From positions 1,054,001-1,118,000 of the forward strand of contig OZ219783.1 in the NCBI GenBank assembly GCA_964291305.2: a DNA stretch of 64,000 nucleotides. The letters are read 5' to 3'. The notes below the pieces were generated by a model. That model made no database searches. It was given only the letters and a program-made list of their open reading frames with translations, and was not told the DNA's origin. This DNA comes from VXNF01 sp964291305. GTDB taxonomy: Bacteria > Actinomycetota > Acidimicrobiia > Acidimicrobiales > CATQHL01. The position numbers and the translations under genes are program-made. Shown piece after piece: positions 1-8,769 of this stretch (positions are counted from its first letter, which is position 1; every line of letters starts with the position of its first letter).

Positions 1-61
1 GCGGGAAATATCGATAGCGGAACTCGGCCTGAGCGAAACCGTCGGAGAGCGAAGCCCATGA
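1..61 (+). CDS. C-terminal end of an acyl-CoA dehydrogenase (partial at window edge)
   Basis: Only the last 19 codons are in the window. The frame starting at base 2 reads REISIAELGLSETVGERSP and then TGA (59-61). It resembles the C-terminal end of the next protein (QRLVISRELGLADAQ), which is the last helix of the acyl-CoA dehydrogenase fold, so this is probably a second dehydrogenase gene in tandem. Its TGA overlaps the ATG of the following gene (ATGA), so the two are likely co-transcribed and translationally coupled. The fragment is short, so the family call rests on this similarity and on context. Confidence 0.5.
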   Translation, partial: REISIAELGLSETVGERSP

Positions 62-1212
62 GCACGAATCTCACAAGAGAGCAGGAAGTGTTTCGCGACG
101 TGGTGCGCGACTTTGCAGCTCGCGAGATCGCCCCACATGCAGCCGATTGGGACCGCGACCATGTCTTCCCCACGGACACGGTGAGGGCCATGGGAGAACT
201 CGGCCTTTTCGGGCTGGTGTTCCCCGAGGAGTACGGGGGAGGCGGCGCCGATTTCACCACTCTGTGCATCGCTATCGAGGAGATAGGCAGAGCAGACCAG
301 TCAATGGGAATCACGCTGGAAGCGGGAGTGAGTTTGGGGGCCAAGCCGATCTTCGAATTCGGCAGCGAGAGTCAGAAACAGCGGTATCTTCCCGATCTAG
401 TGGCCGGTCGGGCGCTGGCCGGGTTTGGCCTCACCGAACCGGGCGGCGGTTCAGACGCCGGAGCTACCCAGACCCGAGCCGTGCTAGATCGCTCAAAACC
501 GATCCCGGAGTGGGTGATCAACGGCTCCAAGACTTTCATCACCAACTCGGGAACCGACATCACCAGCTTGGTCACGGTGACGGCTCGAACCAGTGAGGGC
601 ATCTCGTCGATCATCGTCCCATCCGGGACGCCAGGTTTTGTGGTGGAGCCGGCCTATCGGAAGATGGGGTGGCACGCTTCGGACACCCATGGTCTGGTAT
701 TCGACGACTGCCGAGTGCCTGAGTCGAACCTGCTGGGGAAACCGGGCCGCGGCCTCCAGCAGTTCTTGTCCACCCTTGACGACGGCCGCATTGCCATTGC
801 TGCTCTGGCTGTGGGGCTCATCCAAGCTTGCCTAGATGAATGCACCGCGTACGCCAACCAGCGCCAGGCTTTTGGTAGGCCAATTGGTAGCTATCAGGCA
901 ATCGCGTTTAAGTGTGCCGACATGGCAGTAGCCGCAGAGACCGCCCGGCAGGTGACCTACGCCGCAGCCGCCCGCAAAGACGCCGGACTGCCATGCACAA
1001 TGCATGCAGCTATTGCCAAGCTGTACGCCACCGAGGCCGCGGTCTCCGCCACGCGGGATGCCACACAGATCTTCGGCGGCTACGGATTCGTGGACGAAAC
1101 CCCGGTGTCCCGCTTCTACCGGGATGCCAAAATCCTGGAAATCGGCGAAGGCACCAGCGAAATCCAACGCCTAGTCATCTCCCGAGAACTCGGCTTGGCT
1201 GACGCACAGTAG
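58..1212 (+). CDS. Acyl-CoA dehydrogenase
   Basis: FAD flavoprotein expected to insert the alpha-beta double bond into an acyl-CoA and pass electrons to electron transfer flavoprotein. The 384 residues match the usual family length and domain order: N-terminal helical domain, middle beta domain with the signature GFGLTEPGGGSDAG near residues 122-135, and C-terminal helical domain with YANQRQAFGRPIG near 264-276 and QIFGGYGFVDETPVSRFYRD near 336-355. The catalytic-base region reads ILEIGEGTSEIQR near 359-371, with Glu in the position usual for short- and medium-chain enzymes. The ATG overlaps the stop of the preceding gene. Substrate chain length cannot be told from sequence alone. Confidence 0.93.
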   Translation: MSTNLTREQEVFRDVVRDFAAREIAPHAADWDRDHVFPTDTVRAMGELGLFGLVFPEEYGGGGADFTTLCIAIEEIGRADQSMGITLEAGVSLGAKPIFEFGSESQKQRYLPDLVAGRALAGFGLTEPGGGSDAGATQTRAVLDRSKPIPEWVINGSKTFITNSGTDITSLVTVTARTSEGISSIIVPSGTPGFVVEPAYRKMGWHASDTHGLVFDDCRVPESNLLGKPGRGLQQFLSTLDDGRIAIAALAVGLIQACLDECTAYANQRQAFGRPIGSYQAIAFKCADMAVAAETARQVTYAAAARKDAGLPCTMHAAIAKLYATEAAVSATRDATQIFGGYGFVDETPVSRFYRDAKILEIGEGTSEIQRLVISRELGLADAQ

Positions 1213-1300
1213 CTCCTTGCCGCGAAGCCTCCGGCTCGGCGGGCGCCACCGCCACGGAAACGTGCGAGATTCGCAAGATATAGTTTTCTGCTTGTTCCGC

Positions 1301-1317
1301 GACCCTCATTGAGGGTC
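1301..1317. promoter_or_regulatory. Perfect inverted repeat ahead of the methylase gene
   Basis: GACCCTC-ATT-GAGGGTC, two perfect 7-base arms around a 3-base centre. It ends 6 bases before the AAGGAG ribosome binding site (1324-1329) of the methylase gene. It could be an operator or a small hairpin in the 5' leader. It lacks a T-run, so it does not look like a terminator for the acyl-CoA dehydrogenase gene. Confidence 0.45.
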
Positions 1318-1335
1318 CACTTTAAGGAGTGTAGA

Positions 1336-3285
1336 GTGGTGCGACCTAGCTATGACGAGATGCGACGGCTCCTCGATGTTGAGGATTTTGCTGGTTTGTT
1401 CATCGGACGTTTAGGTTGGGATCATCCGCCATCTTCGCTTGCCAAGTTGGGTGTTAGGGATACCGAGCTAACGGCCCAGGCTTTAGCCGAAAAGCGCGGG
1501 GTGCTTCTTTGGGTCGTTCAATGTGTCTCAGAACCGTCTAGGGCAGATCAACACAAGGTCGTCCGCGATGTGTCGCGCCACTCACGGGGCGTGCTGGTGG
1601 TTTTCGCAACTCCAGAGTGCCAGATCTGGCTGTGGCCAGAGCAGAGATCATCGGGAGTCGGCTATCGGCTGGTTGACCACCCCTATCACCCGGGGGCTGG
1701 GAATGATTCGCTATTGCAGCGTATTGCTGAAGCTTCTTTCTCACTTAGCGAAGAGTCCTCGCTCACGACTCCCATTGTGCTGAAACGTGTGAGACGGTCG
1801 TTCAACGTAGAAGAAGTCACAAAGTCATTTTATCAAGACTTCAAGAAACACCATAAAGAGCTAGCCCAAAGCATCCTTGGGATTTCGGATAGCAACGATC
1901 GACGTTGGTATGCCTCGGTACTGTTGAACAGGATCATGTTCGTTTACTTCATGCAAAGAAAGGGATTTCTGGACGGCGATACCGACTATCTGCGAAACCG
2001 CTTGGGCATAGTAAGTAGTAGCACTCAAGCATCAGATTATCCGGGAGGTTACTTCAGCGAGTTCCTATTACCATTATTCCATAATGCGCTAGGAAGTCCC
2101 AAAGCAGTTATTTCTGACGCAGAGATGTGTAGGATCATTGGTAATGTTCCTTATGTTAATGGCGGTATATTTGAAGCGCACCCGCTGGAACAGGAACATA
2201 CAATTAGTATCCCAGACGCTGCATTCGAGAATCTATTCGAGTTCCTAGGTAAGTGGCGTTGGCATCTCGATGAGCGGCCAACTGGAAATCCGAAAGAAAT
2301 AAGTCCGGACGTGCTTGGGTTCATCTTCGAACAATATATAAACCAACGAGAGCAAGGAGCATATTACACGAAGCCAGACGTGACGGGATACATGACTGCC
2401 GCAACAGTAATTCCGGCAGTTGTAGACCGGCTTCAAGCTGCTGGCCTGGCTGACCCTTGCATACTGCTTCCGAAATCCGGCGACAATTATATGTACGAGG
2501 AACTTGGATATGGACGGGATGTCGAGTGTCCGTCGCATGTCGAAATGAGTGAGTATCCGGACGCCGGGATAGATGTTGCCCTGCCAGGAGAGAGATGGTG
2601 TGAGGTGCTTCACCGGCGCAAGCGTTACCAGCAACAGCGTGCTAAGTTGGACTCGGGTGCTGTGCAGGATATCGACGACGCGATCGCCGAAAATCTTGAT
2701 CTGCGCATGATTATTGATGACTACCTTCGAGCACTGGGTTCGGTAGCCGAAGTTCAGATAGCGCACGAGGTGCTACTTTCACTCACAGTATGTGATCCTA
2801 CAGTTGGTTCAGGGGCGTTTCTATTTGCTGTTCTCGATGTGCTTGATGATATGCAAACAGCGGTGTTCGAGAGGGCGGAAGAACTGGAAGCCAAAGGTCA
2901 TGGCACCGCTGCGTTTCTTGACGAAGCGCGCTCACACTCCAACACACGCTATTGGCTTCTAAAGGCGATCTGTCTCAACAACTTGTACGGCGTCGATCTG
3001 ATGTCTGAGGCTGGTGAGATTGCCAAGCTGCGACTCTACCTAAAGCTCGTAGCACAACTAGACAAGAGATCGCATATCGAGCCCCTGCCCGACCTCGACT
3101 TCAACATTAAGACCGGTAATTTGCTTGTCGGCATCGCTGATGTTGATGACGCCGATCGTCGCTTTGCGGGGGGGGGGGTGGAGCACTGCCCTTCGATCAT
3201 GTCCGGCGACTCAAGGACAAGGGCGAACAGCTTGTGGCCGAATACAGAAAGTTCATTGATTCGCAAACTGCGGTGTCTGGCGTAG
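1336..3285 (+). CDS. N-terminal part of an Eco57I/PglX-like N6-adenine DNA methylase, out of frame at a poly-G tract
   Basis: Holds the N-terminal region and SAM-binding half of a large DNA adenine methylase. A TTG at 1309 is also open, but GTG 1336 is preferred because AAGGAG lies at 1324-1329, six bases upstream. Around residues 330-345 it reads GFIFEQYINQREQGAYYT, a motif typical of large Eco57I/PglX-like methylases. Motif I (SAM binding) is CDPTVGSGAFLFA near residue 487, followed by NNLYGVDLMSEAGEIAKLRL. The catalytic NPPY is missing here: it lies in the next frame. After the 11-G tract (3168-3178) the frame runs into about 36 unrelated residues and stops at 3285. With 9 or 12 Gs it would join the downstream frame into one protein of about 1,070-1,080 residues. 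Base composition is clearly AT-richer than in flanking genes, suggesting acquisition by transfer. Confidence 0.85.
   Translation: MVRPSYDEMRRLLDVEDFAGLFIGRLGWDHPPSSLAKLGVRDTELTAQALAEKRGVLLWVVQCVSEPSRADQHKVVRDVSRHSRGVLVVFATPECQIWLWPEQRSSGVGYRLVDHPYHPGAGNDSLLQRIAEASFSLSEESSLTTPIVLKRVRRSFNVEEVTKSFYQDFKKHHKELAQSILGISDSNDRRWYASVLLNRIMFVYFMQRKGFLDGDTDYLRNRLGIVSSSTQASDYPGGYFSEFLLPLFHNALGSPKAVISDAEMCRIIGNVPYVNGGIFEAHPLEQEHTISIPDAAFENLFEFLGKWRWHLDERPTGNPKEISPDVLGFIFEQYINQREQGAYYTKPDVTGYMTAATVIPAVVDRLQAAGLADPCILLPKSGDNYMYEELGYGRDVECPSHVEMSEYPDAGIDVALPGERWCEVLHRRKRYQQQRAKLDSGAVQDIDDAIAENLDLRMIIDDYLRALGSVAEVQIAHEVLLSLTVCDPTVGSGAFLFAVLDVLDDMQTAVFERAEELEAKGHGTAAFLDEARSHSNTRYWLLKAICLNNLYGVDLMSEAGEIAKLRLYLKLVAQLDKRSHIEPLPDLDFNIKTGNLLVGIADVDDADRRFAGGGVEHCPSIMSGDSRTRANSLWPNTESSLIRKLRCLA
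3168..3178 (+). repeat. Poly-G tract of 11, probable phase-variation switch
   Basis: Eleven consecutive Gs inside the methylase reading frame, after codons for DRRFA. This is exactly where the upstream frame (codons starting at positions 1 mod 3) must change to the downstream frame (0 mod 3). One extra G or two fewer would fuse them: F-A-G-runs-ALPFDH. Slipped-strand mispairing at such tracts is the classic mechanism of ON/OFF switching. A homopolymer sequencing or assembly error is the main alternative. Confidence 0.8.
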
Positions 3286-4553
3286 CATCGGGCACTTATT
3301 CTAAGAAGGACTTGATCCAACAATTCGAAGCAGCTCGTGAACTAGCAGATTATGAACTGTTCAGGCTGCGGGGCGAAGTTGGCGAACTAGAGCGATGGAG
3401 CGAATCGCATCGTCCGTTTCACTGGTTCATTGAGTTCCCCAGCGTGTGGCAACGCGAAGATTTTAATAAGGGCTTCGATGTCATTGTTGGTAACCCGCCA
3501 TATATCAAGGCGACAACTAATACATGTAAAAAGTTTGAATACACTTGGCACGGCTACGAAACCGGAAAGTGTCCTGACATCTACGCCGTGTGTATGGAAC
3601 GAGCAGTTGATTTGTTGAATGATCGCGGTAGGTTTGCAATGATTGTTATGCACTCAATCTGTTTCAATAGACAGTTCGAACCTCTGCGTAATCTACTGTT
3701 TACGAGCTTTCCATTTCTCTGCATTTCTTCCTATGCAAGAAGGCCTGATAGTATTTTTTCGGGATCAGCGGCCGTGCGTAATAGCATTGTTATTGCAAGT
3801 CGGCGTAGTGAAACTAGGTTTGTCACCTCACGGTGTCGTCGTTGGTCTAAACAGGGTAGGCACATATTATTCTCTTCAATTCAATACACCGAGCCAGATT
3901 CTGTTCTTCTTGCTTGTGGCAATGTCAGGCAGTGGCCGTTTGTTGATGACCTTGATGTTATAGACGCGTTTGCAAAGTTAGTGAAAGAGCAAGATACCCT
4001 AGGATCTGTAGTTCGAAAACGAGGGTCTTTTAGGTTGGGGTTTAAAAAAGTTGCCCTTTATATGTTGTGGACGTTCATTGATCCCCCGCCGGTTGTCAGT
4101 CGGGATGGCGTTATTACTGTTTCTGATCGCGATCTTTGGATGCACTTTAATGACATTCGACATCGCGATATTGCATTTCTTCTAATGGCCGGCCGCTGGA
4201 TGTACTTGTGGTGGTTGATTTATGGTGATGAATTTGATGTGATTCGTCATACGATCGCCTCTTTCCCAGCTGGTATTGAACGTCTTACCAACCATTCGAG
4301 TTATAGCGCGGAGCTTTATAATCCAGCAAGGCAGCTGCTAATACTGGCAGACAATCTCAAAGAAGAGTTACCGCGTCATCTAAAATGGCAGACGTATTCT
4401 GGACAAGAGATTGGGCGATATGACCTGAGAGAATGTACTCACATTACCGACGAATCAGATTGGCTGTTAGCTCAGGCTTGGGGCTTATCACGTGAGCAGT
4501 ACGATGCGGCTGACAGTCTCCGTCAACGGATGACGTTTGGACAAAAGGACTGA
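3180..4553 (+). CDS. C-terminal part of the same adenine methylase (catalytic NPPY and target recognition)
   Basis: Downstream half of the split methylase. Read from the end of the G tract it continues as ALPFDHVRRLKDKGEQLVAE, with no stop between the tract and 4551. The catalytic motif IV FDVIVGNPPYIKA is at about 3474-3512, the N-P-P-Y signature of N6-adenine methylases. The remaining ~350 residues probably hold the target recognition domain. The first possible internal start is GTG 3234, which has no convincing ribosome binding site, so independent translation is doubtful. The stop (TGA 4551-4553) lies 6 bases before the ATG of the PLD-SNF2 helicase gene. The segment is AT-rich, with many codons ending in A or T. 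In the present frame state a full-length methylase would not be made. Confidence 0.85.
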   Translation, partial: GALPFDHVRRLKDKGEQLVAEYRKFIDSQTAVSGVASGTYSKKDLIQQFEAARELADYELFRLRGEVGELERWSESHRPFHWFIEFPSVWQREDFNKGFDVIVGNPPYIKATTNTCKKFEYTWHGYETGKCPDIYAVCMERAVDLLNDRGRFAMIVMHSICFNRQFEPLRNLLFTSFPFLCISSYARRPDSIFSGSAAVRNSIVIASRRSETRFVTSRCRRWSKQGRHILFSSIQYTEPDSVLLACGNVRQWPFVDDLDVIDAFAKLVKEQDTLGSVVRKRGSFRLGFKKVALYMLWTFIDPPPVVSRDGVITVSDRDLWMHFNDIRHRDIAFLLMAGRWMYLWWLIYGDEFDVIRHTIASFPAGIERLTNHSSYSAELYNPARQLLILADNLKEELPRHLKWQTYSGQEIGRYDLRECTHITDESDWLLAQAWGLSREQYDAADSLRQRMTFGQKD

Positions 4554-4559
4554 GCGCTA

Positions 4560-7500
4560 ATGCCACTCATCCTTGACAATATTGATTCGCAGCTTGAGTT
4601 TGCCATGCTGACGACGCTGGCATCATCGTGTCGCCTTGATACAGCTGTGGGATATTTCAATCTTCGCGGCTGGCGGTTGATTGCCGAAGCCGTTGATGCT
4701 CTGCTGCCTGCCGAGGGTGGCCAGCCGAAAGTGCGACTGCTAGTGGGGATGACCGAGAATCCTGACGAGGAGATGCGCAGATTTTCCCGGTTAGAGGTTC
4801 GCGCTCGGCTGGGGTTGCCGGTAACAAATAAGGTTGCAGAAGAGTATCGCCGGAAGATGCTGGCGGAGCTTCGTGCTCAACTGCAGGTAGGACTACCGAC
4901 ACCGGAAGACGAAGCAGCGCTTCGCACGCTGCGCCGCCAGATAGCTGCTGGTGACGTATCGGTCCGCCTATTCTTGGCTCATCCCTTGCACGCCAAGCTC
5001 TACCTATGCCACCGCCACGATGTTGCTGCGCCACGGGTCGCTTACGTTGGCTCATCCAACCTTACGCAGGCCGGCCTGCGAGAGCAGGGTGAGCTGAACG
5101 TCGACGTTCTCGACGGTGACGCTACTGCCAAGCTGCAGCGCTGGTTTGATGAGCGGTGGGAGGACCAGTTCAGTGTCCCGGTTGAGATGGAATTGGTCGA
5201 GCTGTTGGACGAGTCATGGGTGGCTCCTCAACCGCTCGAGCCTTACTTCGTGTATCTCAAGATGGCGTACCACCTGTCGCGTGAAGCGCGTGAGGGCCTT
5301 ATCCAGTACGGCCTTCCTGCTTCGATGTCTGACAAGCTCTTGGACTTCCAGGCAGCCGCGGTGAAGATTGCGGCTCGGATCGTAAACCGTCGTCGCGGGG
5401 TGATTATCGGTGACGTTGTAGGTCTGGGCAAGACGATGGTCGCCACAGCAATTGCCCGACTTCTGCAAGAGGAAGAGGGAACCGAAGCGCTCATTGTCTG
5501 TCCCAAGAACTTGGCGACGATGTGGGAGTCGTACCGCGACGAGTATCGGCTCTTAGGCAGTGTCATGTCGCTTACGCAGGTGGCTCGCAAACTGCCAGAT
5601 TTGCGCCGGTATCGGGTAGTAGTGATCGACGAATCACACAATCTGCGCTCACCCAAACGTCAGGACTACCAGGCGCTCAAGCGCTACATCACCGACAATG
5701 ACTGCAAGGTGATACTTCTTTCGGCTACTCCGTACAACAAACAACTCGGCGACCTAGACGCTCAGCTCTCCTTGTTCTTACACGACGATGAGGATCTTGA
5801 AATCCGTCCCGAGGAAGCAATCGCCGATCTAGGAGAGGCAGAGTTTGCGCTCCGGTGTGATGGACAAACATCTACGCTTGCTGCTTTCCGCTGCTCGAAG
5901 CATCGTGCAGATTGGCAAGCGCTACTATCGCAGTTCTTGGTGCGTAGAACCCGCCGGTTTGTTCAGGATAACTACGCCGAGACCGACGAAGAGGAGCGCT
6001 CCTACCTGACGTTTGGGGACGGACAGCGTTTCTATTTCCCAGAACGGGTTCCACTACCGCTCGAGCGCCAGTTTACTGCCGACGATCCGGCAAGAGCAAT
6101 GATCTCAGACGCCACGCTGGAGGCGATTGCGTCGCTGCGGCTTCCTCGCTACGACATGTCTGCCTACATAGCCGATGGTGCCGTTCCAGACGACTCCGAG
6201 CGCCCAATATTGGACGATTTGCGGAACTCTGCCAATGGTAACTTGCGAGGTTTCAATCGGATAATGATGTTCAAAAGACTCTCGTCATCCGGTCCGGCGT
6301 TTCTGGCCACGCTTCGTCGTCACGCCCTAAGAAACCGGGTGGCGCTTCATGCTTTGGATCAAGGGTTGTCGTTACCCTTGGGTTCGGTTGACAACGCCCT
6401 CTGGTCGGCCGAGGTGGATATTCAGACAGGTGACCTTTTCGAGGAGGGCCTGCTCGACGATTCCGACACAGCCGGAGAGTCAGTCGCAGAGATCGCCTAC
6501 AACAAACTAGTAGCGGCCCGTCGTAGCCAGGTCCGCTGGCTACGTCCGGTGCTGTTCAGCTACGAATTTGCCGAAGCGCTTAGACACGACACTGAAGTCC
6601 TGGACAGCTTGCTCCGCCAGTTCGGTGACTGGGACTCAGACCGCGACGGCAAGATGGCCTTGCTGACCGACCTGGTAGCCGACCGATACGGCAACGAAAA
6701 GGTGCTGGTGTTCACTGAGTCTGCTGACACTGCCAGATACGTGGTGGAAGAACTGCAAAGCCGCGGTGTTAAGGGTGTGGCAGCTGTGACCGGCAATTCT
6801 GAGGACCCATCAGCCCTTGCCCACCGATTCTCGCCAAATGCCAACTCGCACCTTGGACCTATAGACGAAAGTCGCGAACTACGAGTTTTGGTATCTACCG
6901 ATGTGCTGTCGGAGGGGCAGAATCTTCAGGACTCCCGCATCGTCGTTTGCTACGACCTACCGTGGGCAATCGTCAAGCTAGTTCAGCGAGCTGGACGGGT
7001 TGACCGGATCGGCCAGACCGCTGAGCAGGTTTTGGTTTACTCGATGTTCCCGGCGGATTCAGTAGAGAACGAGATCGGCCTTCGGCGTCGCATCCGCGAG
7101 CGCCTTCAGGAGAACGCCACGTTGCTTGGCTCCGACGAGGAGTTCTTTGGCGATCCCAGCGAGAAAGCGACACTCACCGGTCTCTACGACGAGCAAGCAG
7201 ATACTCGCTTCGCCGTCGTGGGTACCGGTGATGATGTGGACCCAGTATCGATGGCCTACGAGATCTGGCGTCACGCCGCCGACAATCACCCCGATCTGGC
7301 CGCTCGCGTGGAGCGATTGCCAGATGTGGTGTACGCAACTCGTCAGGCGCAAGATGAGTCAGGGGTAGTTGTGCATTCCGCTGGAGTTTCTGGATCGGAT
7401 GCATTCGCTTTCGTCCCGTGCGACGCTGCCGCCTACCGGATCACTCCTCAGGAAGCACTTCGACTAGCGCGTTGCGAACTCGATACGCCATCAGTCCAAC

Positions 7501-7886
7501 GCCACGATGACCATCACACCTTGGTTGCGAAGGCTTTCGCGGGGCCGCTGCGCGCTCCAGTGGCAGGAGCTACTGCGGCGCTCACAGGAGTTCGGAAACG
7601 CTGCTGGGACCGGCTCCAGAATCACCGCTCCAAAATCGAACCGAGCTTGCTGTTCAGCGCAGACAAGCTTGATGATGCGCTGGGCTACCTTTGTGAGTGG
7701 CCGCTAAAGGAGGGAGCCACACATCGCCTTGCCGGTGCTCTAAAGGAACGGAAAATTGAGGATCTTGCAGCGCTGATCGTCAATCTCTATGCCGACGGAC
7801 TCCTTTGCGTCCTGCCCGAGGCAACCGTGCCGCAGGAACTGTCGGAGCCGCGCATTATCTGCTCGATGGGCCTTCGCAGCGTCTGA
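4560..7886 (+). CDS. PLD-nuclease/SNF2-helicase fusion protein, defence-like
   Basis: 1,108 residues in two parts. Residues about 1-220 form a phospholipase-D-like nuclease region: HAKLYL at 144-149 gives the H-x-K of the HKD motif, with GSSNLT at 164-169. Residues about 250-850 form an SNF2/Rad54-like ATPase: Walker A GDVVGLGKT at 284-292, Walker B VVVIDESHN near 353-361, motif III LLSATPYN, a C-lobe with VLVSTDVLSEGQNLQ, and motif VI QRAGRVDRIGQ near 811. About 250 further residues are not recognised. It starts 6 bases after the methylase stop, with AAAGGA inside the end of the methylase gene as ribosome binding site, so the two form an operon. Methylase plus translocase plus nuclease suggests restriction of incoming DNA; it recalls DISARM DrmD/DrmMI and Pgl/BREX PglX without matching either as I know them. 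Function is inferred. Confidence 0.85.
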   Translation: MPLILDNIDSQLEFAMLTTLASSCRLDTAVGYFNLRGWRLIAEAVDALLPAEGGQPKVRLLVGMTENPDEEMRRFSRLEVRARLGLPVTNKVAEEYRRKMLAELRAQLQVGLPTPEDEAALRTLRRQIAAGDVSVRLFLAHPLHAKLYLCHRHDVAAPRVAYVGSSNLTQAGLREQGELNVDVLDGDATAKLQRWFDERWEDQFSVPVEMELVELLDESWVAPQPLEPYFVYLKMAYHLSREAREGLIQYGLPASMSDKLLDFQAAAVKIAARIVNRRRGVIIGDVVGLGKTMVATAIARLLQEEEGTEALIVCPKNLATMWESYRDEYRLLGSVMSLTQVARKLPDLRRYRVVVIDESHNLRSPKRQDYQALKRYITDNDCKVILLSATPYNKQLGDLDAQLSLFLHDDEDLEIRPEEAIADLGEAEFALRCDGQTSTLAAFRCSKHRADWQALLSQFLVRRTRRFVQDNYAETDEEERSYLTFGDGQRFYFPERVPLPLERQFTADDPARAMISDATLEAIASLRLPRYDMSAYIADGAVPDDSERPILDDLRNSANGNLRGFNRIMMFKRLSSSGPAFLATLRRHALRNRVALHALDQGLSLPLGSVDNALWSAEVDIQTGDLFEEGLLDDSDTAGESVAEIAYNKLVAARRSQVRWLRPVLFSYEFAEALRHDTEVLDSLLRQFGDWDSDRDGKMALLTDLVADRYGNEKVLVFTESADTARYVVEELQSRGVKGVAAVTGNSEDPSALAHRFSPNANSHLGPIDESRELRVLVSTDVLSEGQNLQDSRIVVCYDLPWAIVKLVQRAGRVDRIGQTAEQVLVYSMFPADSVENEIGLRRRIRERLQENATLLGSDEEFFGDPSEKATLTGLYDEQADTRFAVVGTGDDVDPVSMAYEIWRHAADNHPDLAARVERLPDVVYATRQAQDESGVVVHSAGVSGSDAFAFVPCDAAAYRITPQEALRLARCELDTPSVQRHDDHHTLVAKAFAGPLRAPVAGATAALTGVRKRCWDRLQNHRSKIEPSLLFSADKLDDALGYLCEWPLKEGATHRLAGALKERKIEDLAALIVNLYADGLLCVLPEATVPQELSEPRIICSMGLRSV

Positions 7887-7937
7887 CGTAGTTCTCACCT
7901 GCGGGTGGGCTGGGCTTGACTCGGCATACTGACGGGG

Positions 7938-8738
7938 ATGCGGCGGTTTTTGCGGCCCTGGTGGATTGTGTCGCACGTGTTGGTCGTGGTCTTGGTCATC
8001 GTGATGCTGAATCTGGGCTTCTGGCAGTTGCGGCGCTTGGAAGAGCGACGTGACCTAAACGCCCTGCAGGTTGAGCGCACGGCAGCAGCGGTGGTGACCC
8101 CCGATGCGCTGGCCGACGAGATCACCGCCAGAGGCGTCGAGGGTGTTGAGTACCGGGTGGTCGAGGTGACCGGTAGTTACCTTCCTGAGGACGAGGTGGC
8201 GGTGCGAGGGCGGACGTTGAATGGGGCTCCCGGCGTCTGGTTGCTGACCCCGCTGATGCCCGCTGAAGGCCAAGGATTGGTCGTAAATCGGGGGTGGGTG
8301 CCGCAGTCCGGCAGCGATCCGGCGGGCCGGCCTCCGTCGGCGGTTCCTGCAGGTGAGGTAACCGTCGGGGGCTGGGTGCGTCTCAGCGAGCAGCGGGCGG
8401 GCTTAGGTGTGGCCGACCCTACTGAAGGGCGCCTGGCCAGCTTGGCTCGGCCCGACATCACCCGGCTTGCCGCCCAATTGGATTACCCGGTGCAGCCCTA
8501 CTACCTGCAACTCAATAGTCAGAACCCGCCCTCGGGCGACTTTCCGGTCATGGTGGCGCTGCCAGCGCCGGGTGATGGCCCCCACCTTGGCTATGCGGCG
8601 CAGTGGTTCATTTTTTCCGCCATTGGCGTGGTGGGGTATCCGTTGGTGCTACGTCACGTGTCTCGTCGTCACGACCGTGATGCTTCGGGTTACGGGGAAG
8701 ATGCGGCTGAGGAGGATCTGGCCCTGCAGGAGACGTGA
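7938..8738 (+). CDS. SURF1 family protein, cytochrome c oxidase assembly factor
   Basis: Membrane protein helping haem a insertion into or assembly of aa3-type cytochrome oxidase. The 266 residues show the SURF1 layout: an N-terminal transmembrane helix (about 9-29) ending in GFWQLRRLEER, a large extracytoplasmic domain with the conserved NRGWVP near 119-124, and a second helix near 218-237 (AAQWFIFSAIGVVGYPLVL). The start at ATG 7938 is followed by the expected basic MRRFLRPW. No clear Shine-Dalgarno is seen, but CATACT at 7924-7929 could be a -10 element for a nearly leaderless transcript. It converges with the next gene. Confidence 0.88.
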   Translation: MRRFLRPWWIVSHVLVVVLVIVMLNLGFWQLRRLEERRDLNALQVERTAAAVVTPDALADEITARGVEGVEYRVVEVTGSYLPEDEVAVRGRTLNGAPGVWLLTPLMPAEGQGLVVNRGWVPQSGSDPAGRPPSAVPAGEVTVGGWVRLSEQRAGLGVADPTEGRLASLARPDITRLAAQLDYPVQPYYLQLNSQNPPSGDFPVMVALPAPGDGPHLGYAAQWFIFSAIGVVGYPLVLRHVSRRHDRDASGYGEDAAEEDLALQET

Positions 8739-8769
8739 CCTGATTCCCAGACGGGGCTGCGCCCTTCGG

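Noticed and set aside
1301..7886. A complete BREX or DISARM system
   Set aside because: Only a PglX/DrmMI-like methylase and an SNF2-type motor are present. The other core genes (pglZ, brxC; drmA, drmB) are absent from the flanks.
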